From Taeniopygia guttata (Eukaryota > Chordata > Aves > Passeriformes > Estrildidae), in the NCBI RefSeq assembly GCF_048771995.1, contig NC_133063.1, positions 23,401,810 through 23,465,809 on the forward strand: a DNA stretch of 64,000 nucleotides, written 5' to 3'. The position numbers and the translations under genes are program-made. Positions 1 to 15,400 of this stretch are shown here, piece after piece. Position 1 is the first letter of the stretch. Every line of letters begins with the position of its first letter. Under the pieces are notes generated by a model, which did not search any database, was not told the DNA's origin, and saw only the letters and a program-made list of their open reading frames with translations.

Positions 1-426
1 CAATTTAAAACATATTTTTACAGCTGTTGCCTGTAAAAACATGGCTTCTTTTTCTATGGCAAATTTTATATTAACAGTTTCTTAATATTTATCTTCTGTC
101 TATTTCCTACAAAATTGAATCATAACATTGCCCTAGTTTTCTAGATCCCACTGCCATGTTATGGGAGGAATCAAATTTTTACATTGAACAGTTGTAGACA
201 TATAAATCGCAGCAACAGTATTATCCAGAGGTAATCTATCTGATGTGTCTGTGTAGCAAGTCAAGTTGTAGTTTTTTATTTCACTTTTTTTACTGTTGCA
301 TTGTGTGCTATGACTACTATGATAAAAATACCATGTATTTGTCTCAGAAGGGCATTTTTTCCTCAGTAGGGTGCTAATTCCCTTCACATGCAGAGGTTAA
401 CATCATACTCTAAACCCATTTTTCAG

Positions 427-498
427 AAGCCAAGGACAGTGATACAAGTTCTTTGCTTCATCAGAACAAAAAAGAAGAGGAAAAAAAATTGGATCAAG
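427..498 (+). CDS. PAM: PAM linker exon, upstream copy of a tandem duplicate
   Basis: This 72-bp open segment has acceptor tttcag and donor gtatgc, and its phase (enters and leaves after codon base 1) matches the neighbouring PAM exons. It reads as an acidic/basic linker containing [15 protein letters not shown], comparable with the mammalian linker that ends LDQG before exon A. It is 55/72 identical to the exon 307 bp downstream, without indels. Whether it is spliced in is not visible from the DNA. It could be a used extra exon, a mutually exclusive alternative, or a decaying copy. Confidence 0.6.
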
Positions 499-3400
499 GT
501 ATGCATTTGCTTATTTCTGTGTACATTTTTTATTTCTATATTTATTTCTACTTCTAATATAAATCTTAGGTTTTTTATTCTGGTTGTTTTAGTGCTGTGT
601 TGTTCAATACAACTATTGTTTGTATATAAAAATGCCAAATATTCATTTCTGAAGGGCATTTTTCCAAAGTAGAGGGATACTCAATTTCATTCACATGCAA
701 AGGCTAACATCATATCCTAAATCCATTTTTTAGAAACCAAGGATAATGATGCAACTTATTTGCTGCAGGAGGCCAAAAAAGAAGAGGCAGAGATTTTGGA
801 TCAGGGTATGTACTTGTTTATTTCTATTTCAAGTAAAGGACTCATTAATGTAAAGTACTGATAAAATGTATCCTAATTTTTAATGATTTATGAAGTTTTT
901 AATCTGTTTATCTTTAATTGATACAATTTGTCATGTTCTGTAAAGCTAAGGGTTGCATGCTATATAAGAAATAATAAAAACAATTAGTTTACCACCGATC
1001 TCTAGCCTAATTTACTAATAGATAAAATTTATTAGTGCATTTTAATCTCATATTGTTTTCCTGTTCTTTGTTTCATTTGCTGACAAAGGTTGTGATTTAT
1101 TTGTATGTGCATGTATTCTGTATGTAACTATTTGCTAATAATTCTACATTGATTTCTCAGTTTGTATTACCATGTGTATATTAGGGAATAATGTTCTTAT
1201 GCTTCAGTCTTTGCTGCACATGCAAATATTGAGTTGAAGTTAAGTGCAGCTGTTTAATAGAGTATTTTTTTGTTATATTTGTGTATATGTACGCATTACA
1301 ACTCACAAAGAAATGTTTATAGTACTTAGCTGGAGGGAAAAAAGTCTATGACTGCTATAAAGATTTTAGAAATATTCAGAATATTATCTATGTTTCAGAA
1401 ATATCTTAGACTCTACTTTTAAGTTCTTGTGAGTCCTATACTGTTAGATAAAAATTGCATCAGTATCAGGATTTTTCTTTAGACTAAGGGGAAGACCTCA
1501 TCAGCTACAGATTCATACATTGAACAATATTGAGGTTCAAGGATTAAATTAGAGCACAACTACTTTTGCCTTTAAGAAGAGCAAAGATTGAACAGTGTTT
1601 AGAATTTTTAATAACATCTCCAAAAGGGGTTAGATTTTTACGTACTCTGCCATTTCTTAGAGTTAACTCAAATAATTAAGTTTTAGTTACATAAAACCAG
1701 CTTCTGGAGTGTGAAACTGTCTTGAATGAAAGAACTTTGAACTATCAGAAGCAGTATTTACAGTGGCATATCTGATATTTATCTGGTTCAATTCAAGATG
1801 TATTTTTTAAGAAGGAAAAGCAATTCAATTTTTTTATCCTGTTTCAGAGCAGAATGAACTATCTGCTTACAAATTTACGTCAAAATTCATGCTGACAATC
1901 TGGTTTACCCTTACGTTACCAATAAGTGCATTAGCATTTTATCAAGGTTCTTGTTATATATATGTTTTATTGAATTCATTAGTGTTTGGAAAAAAGTGTT
2001 GAAGAAGGTCCTGCTGCTAAAATCTTTTTCATTTGTCTTTGAAATGCATTTTGAAGATGTTTCCGCAATGCGGTCTGGTTTGCTGAGAGCACTAGTTAAT
2101 ATGCATCCTCATCTAACCTGTTTCTATGGAAACACACAATTTTTTGTTCAGTTGAAATTACTTGGGTTCATGACGTGAAATACCAAAACACAGTAGTTGC
2201 TGTGAATTTAATTTCCTGTTCGTAATTGTTAGATTAAGATAAATTTCCCCATCATTTACAGGAGCCTGTCTTCAATTTTATATTGATACAGCTCTAACTT
2301 CAGTTGAAGCAAAACAACAGGAAAAACCAGTTCAGGTTTGGTTTTATTTTTGTCTCCAAAGAGGGAAAGTTGAATGGCTGGCTTAGAAAGTAGGTTTTGG
2401 TTCCACAAGTGCACCCCAGATAGACTGGAGAAACCAGGAGCTGAAAATGGTCTGAAAAATGTGCCCGTAAAAATTACATAGAAATTGGAGTCCAAATCAG
2501 TTCTAAGCAATGGTGTTGAGAATTTATCCATCTCCTCAAGTAACTTCAGTGAGTAGGAACCAAATTTGAGCAAAACCATTATGACAGGAAAATTCTACAG
2601 TTTGAAGGGAGGAGGCAGTGGACCTTACATGGAAGCACATGCATACATCCACTGGGGTTGAGGTCACTATACAAGTACATCCTTTCACAGAGGTAAAAGG
2701 CACAAGGCTTTCCCTGGTCTGGCATATTCTGTATGATAACCTTATCTACAAAGCACAGAGACACCAGAACTGAGTCTTTGATTAGTTCTGTTGCTGCTGA
2801 GCTGTTGCTCAGTAAATTCAGCCTTTGATTTGCTCTGAAGAAAGCACATCAACCATTTTCCAATAACTCTGTGTTTTATCTTGCATGGATTTCTTTCTCT
2901 GTGATTTGTTATGTTTTAGCAGCTTATTTTCCCCTTCTTAATTTCAGGCAACTGAAATAAACACTGTTACTTCACTGTTACTTCAGTAAACTCTGAAATA
3001 GTTATTAAATTTTTGTGCTCCCATGGAGGTGATGCCATGATGATTTTTTGCCCTTTCTTTTTATATACCGTTTATGTATTCTCAGTATTCTTAGCATACG
3101 TATTTGTAATTCTTTAAGTTTGATATCTTGGCATAGTCCTGATATTTTGCTAGGCAAAAACTGCAAACATTCTAAAGGCCTCACAGCTGGGGGCCGAAAA
3201 TCCTTACACTTTCTTGAGAAACCAAAACCCTCTCTAGAACATACTTTGTAGACTGGATTCAAGCCCCATGTAGGGAAGAATGCTTTAAAATAAAGAAATG
3301 TCACACCATTAATTTAAAATTCTTATTAAGGAACCTTTGTCAAATATACTAATCTACAAAGTTTGTAAAATTATATATGCAATATACTGTGTGTATGCAT

Positions 3401-6400
3401 TTTGACATGTTCCATCTTGACGTATTATTGCACCTAAGGATCCTTATTAAATACCAAGATAAGCTTTTTATCCCTTAACTGTGTTTGGCTCATAATTCTA
3501 GAACCAGAGAAAAGGCATCAGAGGTACTTACTAACCTGGAGGTTAGAGATATGGCCAGAGAGACAATATTTGTTGTCAGTACTCTTAAATCTTAGGATTT
3601 GCCTCAAAAGGGGAAAACAAAAAAGTCTGCCATATGAAAGTATCTTGCAGTGAATAATGTGTGTATCATATTTGCCTGAGCGTAGAGGTACCTCCTGGTC
3701 ACACAGATGATGCTTTTTATATTGGTACATCCAGGTGTTTTAATTGCTTTTACATTAAATTTTCAGTTTTGTCACCTTCACTCATCAGAGGCACATTAAT
3801 AAACAATGCAAATATATAGAAATAAGCAGTAACTATCACAAAGTGAACCAGCACTCTGCATGAAGACAAAGCCAAATCTTTGTTAAAATTTAACTGAACT
3901 TACCTTAATAAAACTGACCTCATTATAAAGTTTCTGAAACAGCAGTGAAGATTAACTTTGCATAGGAAGTCAATTATTGTAGGAAATGCAATTGATTTAG
4001 ACATTTCGTGTATTGGAAAGTTTCCTGTTCCTGTTGAAGCATCAAGTCCCCAGTAAAACAAATAATATATATGTTTATTTTTTGTTCATCAATAGAAGTT
4101 TGATTAAATTGTACTTAAGAGATACAGAGCAGCAAAACTAATTTGTTCGTTAGCGTTCATTATCTCTGTCATTTGTCTTTACCTGTTGAAAAAATACCTA
4201 AATATGTTTCATTCTGCTTGTTGATCACTTTCCTGTGGCATAGTACAGTGTAGTGTAATTCAGGTTTGTTTTGGTGTGCAAGCCGTGAAGCAGCCCTTGC
4301 TACTGAGAAGGTTTGCTGATTGTGTACCTGAAAGTTTTAGGAACTTGTGCATATAAACAATAGGAGACTAGCTTCTTAAAAACAAGGACAGTGTAAGACA
4401 GCTGACGGTTAATTGGATGTCCAGTATTTAATGTTTTGACTGGCTAATGAATTGATATCTCATTTTGTGTGTATTAGGTATAATCATAAACTGAAGCAGA
4501 AGGGGCAAAATTTTCCCACTAAAATTAATACAATGATTTGATTATATTTATATAATAAAATAGATTTCATATATTAAACATAATTACATGTAATTATGTT
4601 TAAATGGTTTAAAGCAAAATTCAAGACTGGCTTGAGCTGAAAATTCACTAGCAGCATATAAACCAAAAATTAGATTTCCCACATATATGGGAGAGAAAAG
4701 AGTTGAGATTGTCACTGTACTTCTGGTATTATATTTGCCATAGCATTTTAAAAAGTACATTTTTACTTCCCTCTGGCTTAGGGAATTTAGGAGTTAGTAC
4801 CAAAAGAGTAACAGTTTTGCTTCTGATGATGGAATCTGAATTGAGTCGAAGTTGCAGTTGCTCTCAGCACTGGTGTTGGTACTATGAATACAGTGGGAAT
4901 TTTTCCCTTATCCCTCATTGTTTCTTCATTGCCATGAGACTAAGTTACTACTTGGAGTACTAACTTCCTTAATAATAATTTACTTGGAGTTCAAATGGGA
5001 AAATTCATTATAAAGGAACATAAGACCTTTCTTTTGCAGTGTCCCAAATAGATTCATGTGAGGTCCCTTTTTCACAGCTGAATGTGTTAACTGAAATCCC
5101 ATTAAATCTCCTGTGTTTAAAGTAATATTGCAGTTTCAGTCAAGCATTCAGATGTTACCTTCTATAAAGCAGAGGTTCACATTTGCAGTCATTACAATTG
5201 CTGTCCTAGTGGTGAGATAGGTTGAGCAGAAAACACCTCATTGCATTTCTACCTTGCTGTTTTAGAGATTAAAATGTGTGTAGTGAGAGAAATAGTACAC
5301 AACAGAAAGAAAATAATATGGCTCTGTAGTCTGAGGCAATTTGATGCCCTCTGATTTCAGTGTGTTTTTCTCTAGACTTTTGCAGAGTGGTTCTAGGTAG
5401 CTAGGTAGTCTGATGTTGAGATCTGTTTTCCCCAGTCTTTTAGGATATACAAAGCAAAGAACTGAAACTAAGTCCTCATATAATGAGCTCCTTCTGAAGC
5501 TGACTGGAAATGTGGCTTGAATGTAAGGTGTGTAATATGATACAAAGTACCCTGTAAATTCACACTCTGAGAAGTTTCTAGGAGGATGCACAAAATAAAT
5601 AACCATTCTGTTTGTCTAACAAAGTAACAGTAACCATGGACCTTAATTTCGCAGTACAGGCTGAAGTACTTTAATGTAAGCATGTGTTTCATAAACAGAG
5701 ATGATGGAATAAAAATGTTAAGAGAAATGTTTCTGTTCCGTTTAAATGTTTTTTCAGGAATTTTTGGAAAGGGAATCTTTGAATAAAATTGAATATGCAT
5801 ATGTTGTTATGGGCCACTGACTCTAGGAGGAACTTTCTTTGTAAGAAAGTTTAATATCATATTCTGTACAAAATGGGGTCTGGATAAAGGTTACACATAA
5901 ATCTTCTATGCATTACCTGTTGGATGCTGCCCCATCTTTTAATTATTTTCAGTTATATGGTATACTTGCATTTGACTGCGTATACACATACACACACACA
6001 GAGAAGTATTTTGCACAAGGTATTTGTTAGACAGCTGGGAATATTTTGCTAGGTTGTAGCTGAATCTGTGGGTTGGGAAGCTGAAATGTCTGTGATGAGT
6101 TACGTATTTTCTGTAAAGTTCTGCATTTCTTAGAAAAGCTGGTTACAATAAAAATATATTGAATAAGATCTTTTTGCATCTGGGATAGAAATCTCTGATT
6201 GGTTTAAGTGAAAGAAGGAGATACAGCTCCTCTGCTTTCTGCCCATCTCTCTTTTGTTTCCTTAAGGGAAAAAAAAAAAAAAGAGGGGGAGATGTGAAGG
6301 GAGGCCTGCAATATCTTGTGGGCCAGGTGTTGCAAGGAAGAGGAAAGGAGAACCAGCATGCAGGCAGGTCTTTAGTTTTTCAATAGTGTGATTTTGTGAT

Positions 6401-9400
6401 AATGTTATATGGCAAAGCCATGGATGCAGCATCAACCAAGAAGATGATGAATTTTAATGCCAGCATAGGTTGCATTTCTTTCTAAAATAAATGTTTTGTA
6501 TAATCTATCCTTGCTAGTTTGTATGACTGTGAGAAAAGAGGGGAGTTTGATTTGGTAGGTGATTAAAAATCCTGAGGAGAAGCTTGAAACAGAAGACAAA
6601 TTTGTGTTCCAGTATTGATGTGGGATGACAGTATTGAGACATTTTTAGATTAAGGCCAGACGTACAAGAAAATCTTCAGATGTTTTCAGGCTTTGACAAC
6701 ATGTTGAGGGCTCAGATTGTATTAGATCTCTGAAAGAGAGTACAAAAGTGAGGTGAAAGTGATTGAATTAAACCTTGGAAGAAAATGCTACTAAAAGATA
6801 CTAGGAGTGATATATAGTGCTAGGAAATTATAATTAGGGAGATTCAGAATAGTGGAGGATTTGCTTGCTCTCTCAACACTGAATGATGCTGCTCCAAGCT
6901 GTAAATAAGAGATGAGCCTTTGCTTTGGTTAGGATAAGGTTTTTCATAATCTTTAGAAAATCATCTTCGTCACAGTAAAAAAAAGGGCCATCAGATCTAA
7001 GCAAAAAAAGAAAAAAAGGCAATTGGTATAAGTTGCATATCTAAGTAGGAAAAGTGTATAATTTTTGTGTAAACATGGAAAGAAGCCATTTTAAATTGAA
7101 TGTTTTGGTCCTTACTGTTTGACTCTTGATTTATGTTCTCTGCCAATGTTGTGATTTTGTTTGTATGATTGTAAACCAAAACATTGTTCTGTGAAAGAGT
7201 TTCTATAGTATAGAGCCACCAAAGGACTTTTAAATTTACTGGATTATGCTTGTGCATTGTTTCACTCTTGAGATGTTGGTCTTGACAGCTATCACTTCTT
7301 ACAGAAAGAATAGGCTGCAGGTGTTTGTAGCCAATTATCTTTTCCATAGAGGAAACTGCTGATAGCTTGCATGTAAGAAATAAAAGTATCTTTTCTGAAA
7401 GTGACCTAATCAGGAAGCTTCTCAGAGTCTGCACTGCTAGATTTCAGTTTCTTCGGTAAGATCAAGTTGTTGATTCACCCATGTCTTTGTCTAGTTATAT
7501 TCAGGCATTCTAAAGGCCAGGCTGTCTCATCACAAACAAGACCAAGCACTGACCAGTGTTCCTTTCCTACTGAATATCTTCAGGCAAACACAACCTTCAA
7601 CTGTTCCAGCTGGTACAAGACCACTGCAAATTAGTAACACAAGATCATGCTTTGATGTTTGCTGGATATTGCTTTACACAGAGCAGCTTTTACTCAGAAT
7701 CAACATGAGTCTGCACTTTGGTAGTTATGTCTAATAAATTTTGAACTATTTCTTAAAATTAAACTGTTTACAAATTATTTGAATCTGCCTGGACATCACA
7801 AGCAAAGCTGAAAAAAAGTTAGATGCACATTCAGAATGTGGAATTTCGGGTAGGGTTGCAGACCTTGGGTAATCAGCAAAATTAAATTCTTCACTTTAAT
7901 GTCTTTTGTGCCTTCTAAATACTTTGAGTTCTGTCAAAATGCCAGAACATTGACAGGACACTTCAGCCTAGTGCTTGTTCCAGAATTTTAGAGATACTGG
8001 TCACATATGTAGACTTCCTTGATATTTTTTGTTCTTTGTGTGTGTTGAGATTCCATATTCATTTTCTCAAACACATTCATTTAAGGAACGGATCACAGTT
8101 TCATGGCACCTGCACTTCTGACCACTTCTGTTCTCTGATGCACGCTCTTTTCCGTACATTCAGACAGTTCCTGAATATTTTTAACTGCTGTGGTTACAAA
8201 AATCCTGCTTAATGAAAGCTCTGACCAACTCAGCTTGGAAAACACCTCATGTATGCCCATGGGTAGTGACTGTTTTACTCAAACTGCCCCACTGTATACA
8301 CCAGTGTTCAAAGGTTCGTCATATATCTTATGGTCATTGGCTCAGCTCTAGGAGAAAACCAAAACAGATCACCCTGCCTTAGACTTGAATCCTTGATTAA
8401 TAGCTTCCATAAAGACCACTGACTTTTCATGAAAGCATCCTGTCCTAAAAATTACTCCCTGGACATATCATGTTTTTAAGTTGAATTCTCCTGCTCTCTT
8501 TTCTTCTTGTCCTCTATTGAGCCCTATCTTGTAACAGTTTTTTTGAAGAAGCTAATACCAGAACATGTAAACAAAAAATCTTTTTTTTTTTTGTTTTGTT
8601 TTTTTTTTGGTTTTTTTTTTTTTTTTTTTTTTATCAACAAGCAATATCTATTTTAGAGACTGGGTTAATTATTCTTTAGCAACACTTGCAGACCGGAGAT
8701 AGAACTCAGCACTTTTGGCTGGAGCATGAAGCTCTCAAACTTCTTCACTCAAGTAGAATGAGCATATAAGCTGTTAGAATTCTGAACCCTTTGTAACAGC
8801 TGTAGTAGGCTGTTGTCCTTTTGCAGCCAATAATTACAAATCATCAACTGATTTGACAGTTGATATAGAACTAGGAGAGAATGAACTGTGCAAGGGTTGT
8901 TAAACTTGCTTTAAAAGGGCCTGCAGTATAAAATAGCATCAAGCTTGTTTGTTTAGGGAGACTTCTCATGGCTACATTAGGGAGAGCAGTGCTTCTACCA
9001 CTCAGACCTCTCACTGGAAATGATTGCATATGGGTCCTCTATAGGTCTCCAGCCACAGATAACACCAAAACATATGCTTTGTATGACATTCATTTCATTT
9101 TCAGAATGTTGGGGAAGAAAAAGAGCAGTGTAGAGTATTTTAATACCAAATGTTTCCTTAGTAAAGAAATTTCAGCTGCATTTCTGCTTCAGCACCAGTT
9201 GCTTTAATAATTAAAAATCTTTCTCAGTGTAGATACGGTTTGTATCCAAAACTCCTGTGATATACTTTTGAAATGTTTGAATTTGTTTGAATCAGTACTT
9301 GGACTTGTTAAATGACAGTATTAAGATAATGAAGTGTTCTAGCTTTAAGAATTGCATTGGAAGGAAATAATTCTATTTGTTGTATAGCTTAATGATTTTG

Positions 9401-12400
9401 TCTCTTCTCTAATTTGCTTTGTTAATATCATTGAAATTGGCCATTACTTGAGTAATAATTTTCTGATAGACTGTGACATCTGGGATGTTTCATTTACAAG
9501 GGCAAGAAAGGTAATCCTATTCAAAATCATTGAACAGGGACTGTTTAATAACATGACAGATCCTCTAAGGTTCATTTTCAAAAGACTTAATTTCCTCTGT
9601 CCCAGGCTGCAGATGATGATTTCTGGTTTTGAATGGGTTTTTTTTGGGTTCTGATTTTTTGTTTGTTTCAGGGGTGGGGTGGGGTGATGTTTGTTTCCTT
9701 TTTTATTTCTTCGGTTTGTGTGGAAGCTTCATTATTTATAGTTTAACGTTTCTAAAAAATTTCCTGTATAGCCTAAAATATTTCCTATATTCCTATATTG
9801 TCATAAAATAATATAGTTTTTAAATTGCAAGTGATTTGTGTTTGAAATAAAAGGGTACCTACTTGCAGTAACTCAAAGCACATTGAATGTCTCTTTCCAC
9901 TCAAATGATGTAGTGGCATTTAATGGAACTGATAATAGTTTCAGGCAGCCAAGATACTTGGTTAATCAATTCTGTTTTCATGGTTTTTTGCTGTGAGCTA
10001 TTGTTCTGGAATGTACTGAAATGTTTGTTGAATGCCTAAGAAAGTTGCAGTCATAACTTTATTGCTAGCAAGCACACTGAAAATATAGTTTTCCCTCATT
10101 GCCAGATGATATAATGACTAAGGAATGTTGCTGTTTGGAGTAAAAGAAGGAGTACAACCCAGACTGAATAAATAAAAGCAAATTTAATGGATCATGTCTT
10201 TTTTTTTTTTTACAGTGGGTGCTGTGGAATCTGCTTGTAAATGGGAAATTCTGTATTCTTACAGTTTAAGCTTTTTATACAATGACAGACTTAAAAAAAA
10301 TGTTTTAAAAAGTATCATGATTTTATATTACTGTCTTTGTAAGTGAAAAATTTGATAAAACTATAGAATATTTCCCTCTTTAATTTATAGCTCTGCAGTA
10401 GCCTGGCAAATCCAGACAATTCTATCATAAATATTCTTTTACTGAGATGTGCACACTTTCTCCTTTCCCTTTTGCTTTCATTTTCCTTTCCTCTTTTTCT
10501 CTTGTTCCTTGTTCCCAAGAATATCTCTCCAGAGGTTATGATTTTTTGATGCCAGAGTGTCAGGTAAAAGTGAGCACCTATGTATGTAATTTAAAGTCAA
10601 TAACAATTTGACTGAATCTTTTCATACTAGAAACCTGGCTGGTTCAGTTCCTGAGGCTGAAACAGTTCCTCTTTGCTACTTTTGTCAATAACTGTTTGAA
10701 TACTTTTGTTACAGTATACCTTGCTGAAGCCTTCTAAAACTACTCGATCTGTTATAATTGGTTTATTTTCTCTTTTACTCTTATCTTTTCTCTTTTCTGT
10801 GCAGGTGATTTCTATTCACTCCTTTCTAAGCTGCTAGGAGAAAGGGAAGATGTTGTACATGTGCATAAGCATAACCCTACAGAAAAAGCAGAATCAGATC
10901 TTGTAGCAGAAATTGCTAATGTAGTCCAAAAAAAGGATCTTGCCAGAGAGATCACAAATCATGATGAAAGGCACAAAGCTATTCTTGTCAGAGACAGAAC
11001 TCAGAAATTTCACAGACTAGAGTCTACCTTGAGGCCGCCAGAGAACAGACATTTCTCTTTACAACAGTCTAAACATGGTGAGGGAGGCTGGGAAAATGAA
11101 CATAAAGGAGGTGGGTTGGGGTTGTTTTTATACAATGAAATGCAATGCAAGAGCTGTGATCCACATTAGCAAAATCTGAAGGGAATTTCAGTGGCCTGGA
11201 AGTATTTTACATGACGTTCTTCCTAAATATTGGAAGAATATTCAGAGGTATTTCTCTAATTTAGAGGTATTTCACTGGGGTTCTTTCCCCCTCCATGTGT
11301 GAAGAAAGAATGTGTGCTGATGGCAAAACACCAATACTTCAGTATGGTATTATTTTCTACTCTTAAGACCTTGTCTTAATGATTTTATATTGGTTATGCT
11401 AAAACAAGGTACACATAGGATATAGTAGTCACAGGAAGAGAAGAATTTATTACAAATAACTATGGTAAAATGGTTGCTGGAATAATCAGTACATTTCATG
11501 AGTTTGCTGATTACCTTGTTCTATCAGACACACAGTTTTATAAAATTTATTACTATAATTCTATCAGATATTTTTCTCTCATTCAGAAAGAGTAATCCTG
11601 AAAAATTCTTCAGAAGCAACATTTTCTGCATATTGATTTCAAATTGGGCTTGACTCTCCAAATATTCTTGTACAGACAGTTTTATTGTGCTAGAAATATA
11701 ATTCATTCCCTTCAGGTTTCTATGACAGCAGAAACCATGGAATTACTGTTTGTTTTACTTGCATTTTGGTTTCTGTGATATTGACTTAGCCTTACTTGCT
11801 AATGTGGAAAGCCAGATAATGCAGCATGTGATGAGTATCTCATAAAAGAAGCTGATGTGCATGCATGAAAGCCATCTGTATCCATAAGCTGTAGTCACAC
11901 ATGCCAACTTTTATGTTGTAACCACCCAGATTGATGTTTCCAAGTACTTTTGTGCACATACATGTATCATCCATCAATCAACCCTTTGATTTTTGTTTCA
12001 GTTCATAATGTTAGCATGTATTGTCTCTGCTTATAAGTCCTAGGTTTGTATTCAAAGGAAAACCAAAGATGAGGACTTTCTAATGTTGCATTGTGTGATC
12101 CACTTAAATAAGAGCCTGTCAAATTATTGCTATAGGGACAAAAAACACAGGTGGAATGTTACTATGTGCCTAACATATGTGTAAATCCTAAATAATTCCA
12201 TAAACCTGGCTGGAATTAAAATTTCAGAAAAGTAATGTGAATAGCGTTTTTGCAAAAACAGTTTGTTCAGTTTAGACTAATAACATGTGGTGCATACAAA
12301 GAAAGAAGAATACTCCTTTCTATTTTCACTGATCCAGAAGAGGGAATGTCAGTGAGCTGAATAAATGGCTCAGTTTTACATACCTTATAGCATGAATTCT

Positions 12401-15400
12401 AGCTACAGAAAGTATTTTCTTGGGCATATCAATAGCCATATATTCATTTGGGGGTAATTTGTTGGTGGGGGACTAATTAATAAATGAACTTTCGAATTAT
12501 GCAATTTTGAAGTATAGGAAAAAAGGAAGCTGACATTTTTTTAATTAGCATTTTGAGGGTGTTTTTTTTATGTTAGTAATACCTTTAATTACAGAATTCC
12601 GGACCTGCAGAAACTGTCAGTACCATCTTTTGGTAAAAGAACTTTTGTAGCAATAAAATATTTAAGCATATATTTAGTATCTTATTAGGTAAGTTATTTA
12701 CATATTTAAAATCTTCCATAAGAGACTTTTCCTCCTCAGGTGAAGAAGTAAAATTGTCTTGATTTAATGAAAAATTTATCCCCTTTGTAAAAACCTTTAC
12801 ATATTGAATTGAAAAAATTCTCAATTTTCTTAGGGCAAGACTCTGCTGTTAAATTCATATCATTTAACTGTTAAAAAATCACCTGTATTAAAACAGTTTA
12901 ATATTTTTAGTATTGCAAATATTCAATTTTTAACATGTAATTGGCCTGAAATACCAAATGGCTAATACAGTGAGTAAAGGTGTTATAAATGTTCAGACTT
13001 TACACTACTGCTCTTCCTGCACTGTGGTTAGCTTGTTAACCTATACTGGTCAATAATCTGTCAGGTTGTTTAATATCACTGCAACTAGGACAATTATACC
13101 CTCTAAATATGTCAAATAATGTAATTCTCCAATTTTCAAAACTCCTTTGTGTATTGTTTAATTAAATTTATCAAGACTTAAATCAGTGCTCTGGTGGCAG
13201 GGAGTGCAACATGACTTAAAGTTCACAAAGTTAAAAGCTAGAATGATCTTCGAGGAAATTCTGGATATTAAATTGCACGTGTATCAAAAAAAATAAGGCT
13301 TTAATCTTCTATTTCTTTAGAGACTTAATTGCATGTTCTAAATTTAGGTAATTCTTCCTTTTTTTCTTTTTTTTTTTTTTAATGAACTACTCCAAGTTGA
13401 AAACTAGAAGATCTAGTACCTAGTTTAGAGATCTCATTCACAAGAAAACTGATGATCTTGTTTTTTCTAAGTAATTATAAATTACTTCAGTGGGGAAAGT
13501 AATTTTCATTAGTCTCATATGAAACTGTTCTATGGACCACTTATTCTTGTAGGGAAATAGTAATAAATCTTCGATAAAGGAAGTCTAAATTTAGTGAGTT
13601 TTTGTAAAAAACTAGTTGCCTTGAGATAAACCTGTATAAGGGACTTGCAAAGGAAAAAGAAAATGCAATACTAATTAACAAATTTTGGAAAAAATGTGAT
13701 AAAATCTAAAGATTGTAGTGAGGCTGGAGGGGTTGTGATTAGATTGTATTTCACTGTACATTCATTTTATTGTTTTGATCTGTCAGAAATCTTTCATTTC
13801 TTTAAGTATAAACATTTTCTATTTTATAGTATGTGTCTTCTGAGAGACTAGATAGAGGCCAAAATAGAGGTCCTATGTTTAGCCTTTTATTCTTTCCAGC
13901 TTTTTAAAAAATGGTTCAGAGGCCTCTGTAACGTGAAACATAGACAAGCTTTCTGGAGTTTAACATAAAATGATATTGGATGAGCAAGTGAGGAGGCAGA
14001 CACTCAATTTTCATTCTCTTATTCCTTCCAAAATCCAAACTTCTGTGAATAAACCTGGCACTGCACCCGCTGTGATCAACTCAGCTCTACAGAAGTATGA
14101 ATATGTATAATTTTTTTAAACAGCTTTTCCTTTAGTCTGCAGCTTTTGTTCAGCTAAAATTTCTACAGGGCAGGATTTCTTATTTTAGAAATTTCTGATT
14201 ACTGTCCTGGATGCATTGCAGTTGCTGATAGCTTTTAGGTTTCTTTTGGGTCACCTACTCTAGCTTATGATATTGCAGTCCAAACAGGTAAAACACCTCC
14301 TAGTCTACAGTAGGTTTGCAGCACTGGTTTCATATTTCTTGGATAGGTTATAGAGAATGATTTTCCTTCCCCTGCATTCCTGTTATTCTTCCTTAGACTG
14401 TATCTCTTCCAAGTGAAATGCAAGGGGAGGGTATTATCAGGTCAGATGGGTTGCACAGGCTTAAAGATTTTTTACATTGTTTCCCATTAATTTTGCCTTC
14501 CATTGGAAAATCACTTCCAGGTGAAGGTGAGCCCTTGGGTGCTGTGTTCTAAGGTCTGTGATCTGCCTTCTTTCAAAGAAGGATGCCTTGGCATTTTGTG
14601 AATTTGGAAATCTTTTTCACATGCCTAGATGGTACCCCAGTGATTGGTGTTTAAGATCAGAACAGAACTCAAAAACTCTGGATGAACTGAAAGTTGTAAA
14701 TTAAAGCATGGTTGCTTTCAAACACACTGATTATTAGTGAAGTGGCTCCAGTTTCACATAACTTCGAAGAAATTGCTTCTTACTTGCCTTCAGTTTGGCT
14801 GTATGTGCCTACTTGCTAATTATGCATTATAGAAATACCAGAATTATGCTCAACAAATCAATTTCTGAAAAGAAGCAGTCGTGATTTTCCTAATATGTAG
14901 AAGAAATTTTAGAATTTTTCTTTTCTTTCTATTTTATCAGAATTAGTGAGATATCTTTTGCCGTTACATTTTTTATTTTTGATAATCTGGTTCATTTGTC
15001 TCTTAATACACTGCCAGAGCTACACAAGAGCAATCTCTCTCTAGTAGTATTTAAGTAGGTGATCTGTGAGAAATTAATCCTTGCAGTCAACTCTCCTCAA
15101 CTTTTTAAATATTGAACAGTTTGTGCCTTTTATCCTTGTCAGTCTGCTTTTACATAAGAGAGATTGAAGAGACCATACTTATATCTTTTAATGTTAATCT
15201 CTGAAAATAAATTTCTCTCCCTTAGTTGAATTTTACAGTTTAAGACAAGTACAAGAAGTCTTCTTTTCTTAGTCTTAAAAGCTTTAATAGGAAAAAAAGA
15301 AAACATGATTCACCTTCAACATATTTCATTTAGTGATTCATGGTATTTATTATGCATTTTTAGTCAAACACTGATAGTTAATATTTAAATTTTCCTGCTG

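Noticed and set aside
133..387. An 84-codon - strand ORF and a possible PAM exon on the + strand before the duplicated exon
   Set aside because: I found no match to the last PHM residues on the + strand and nothing known on the - strand. The region is AT-rich, and its right part belongs to the duplicated intron.
6997..7434. A 145-codon - strand ORF in the large PAM intron
   Set aside because: No known domain, low-complexity AT-rich composition, no promoter or splice context. Probably chance.
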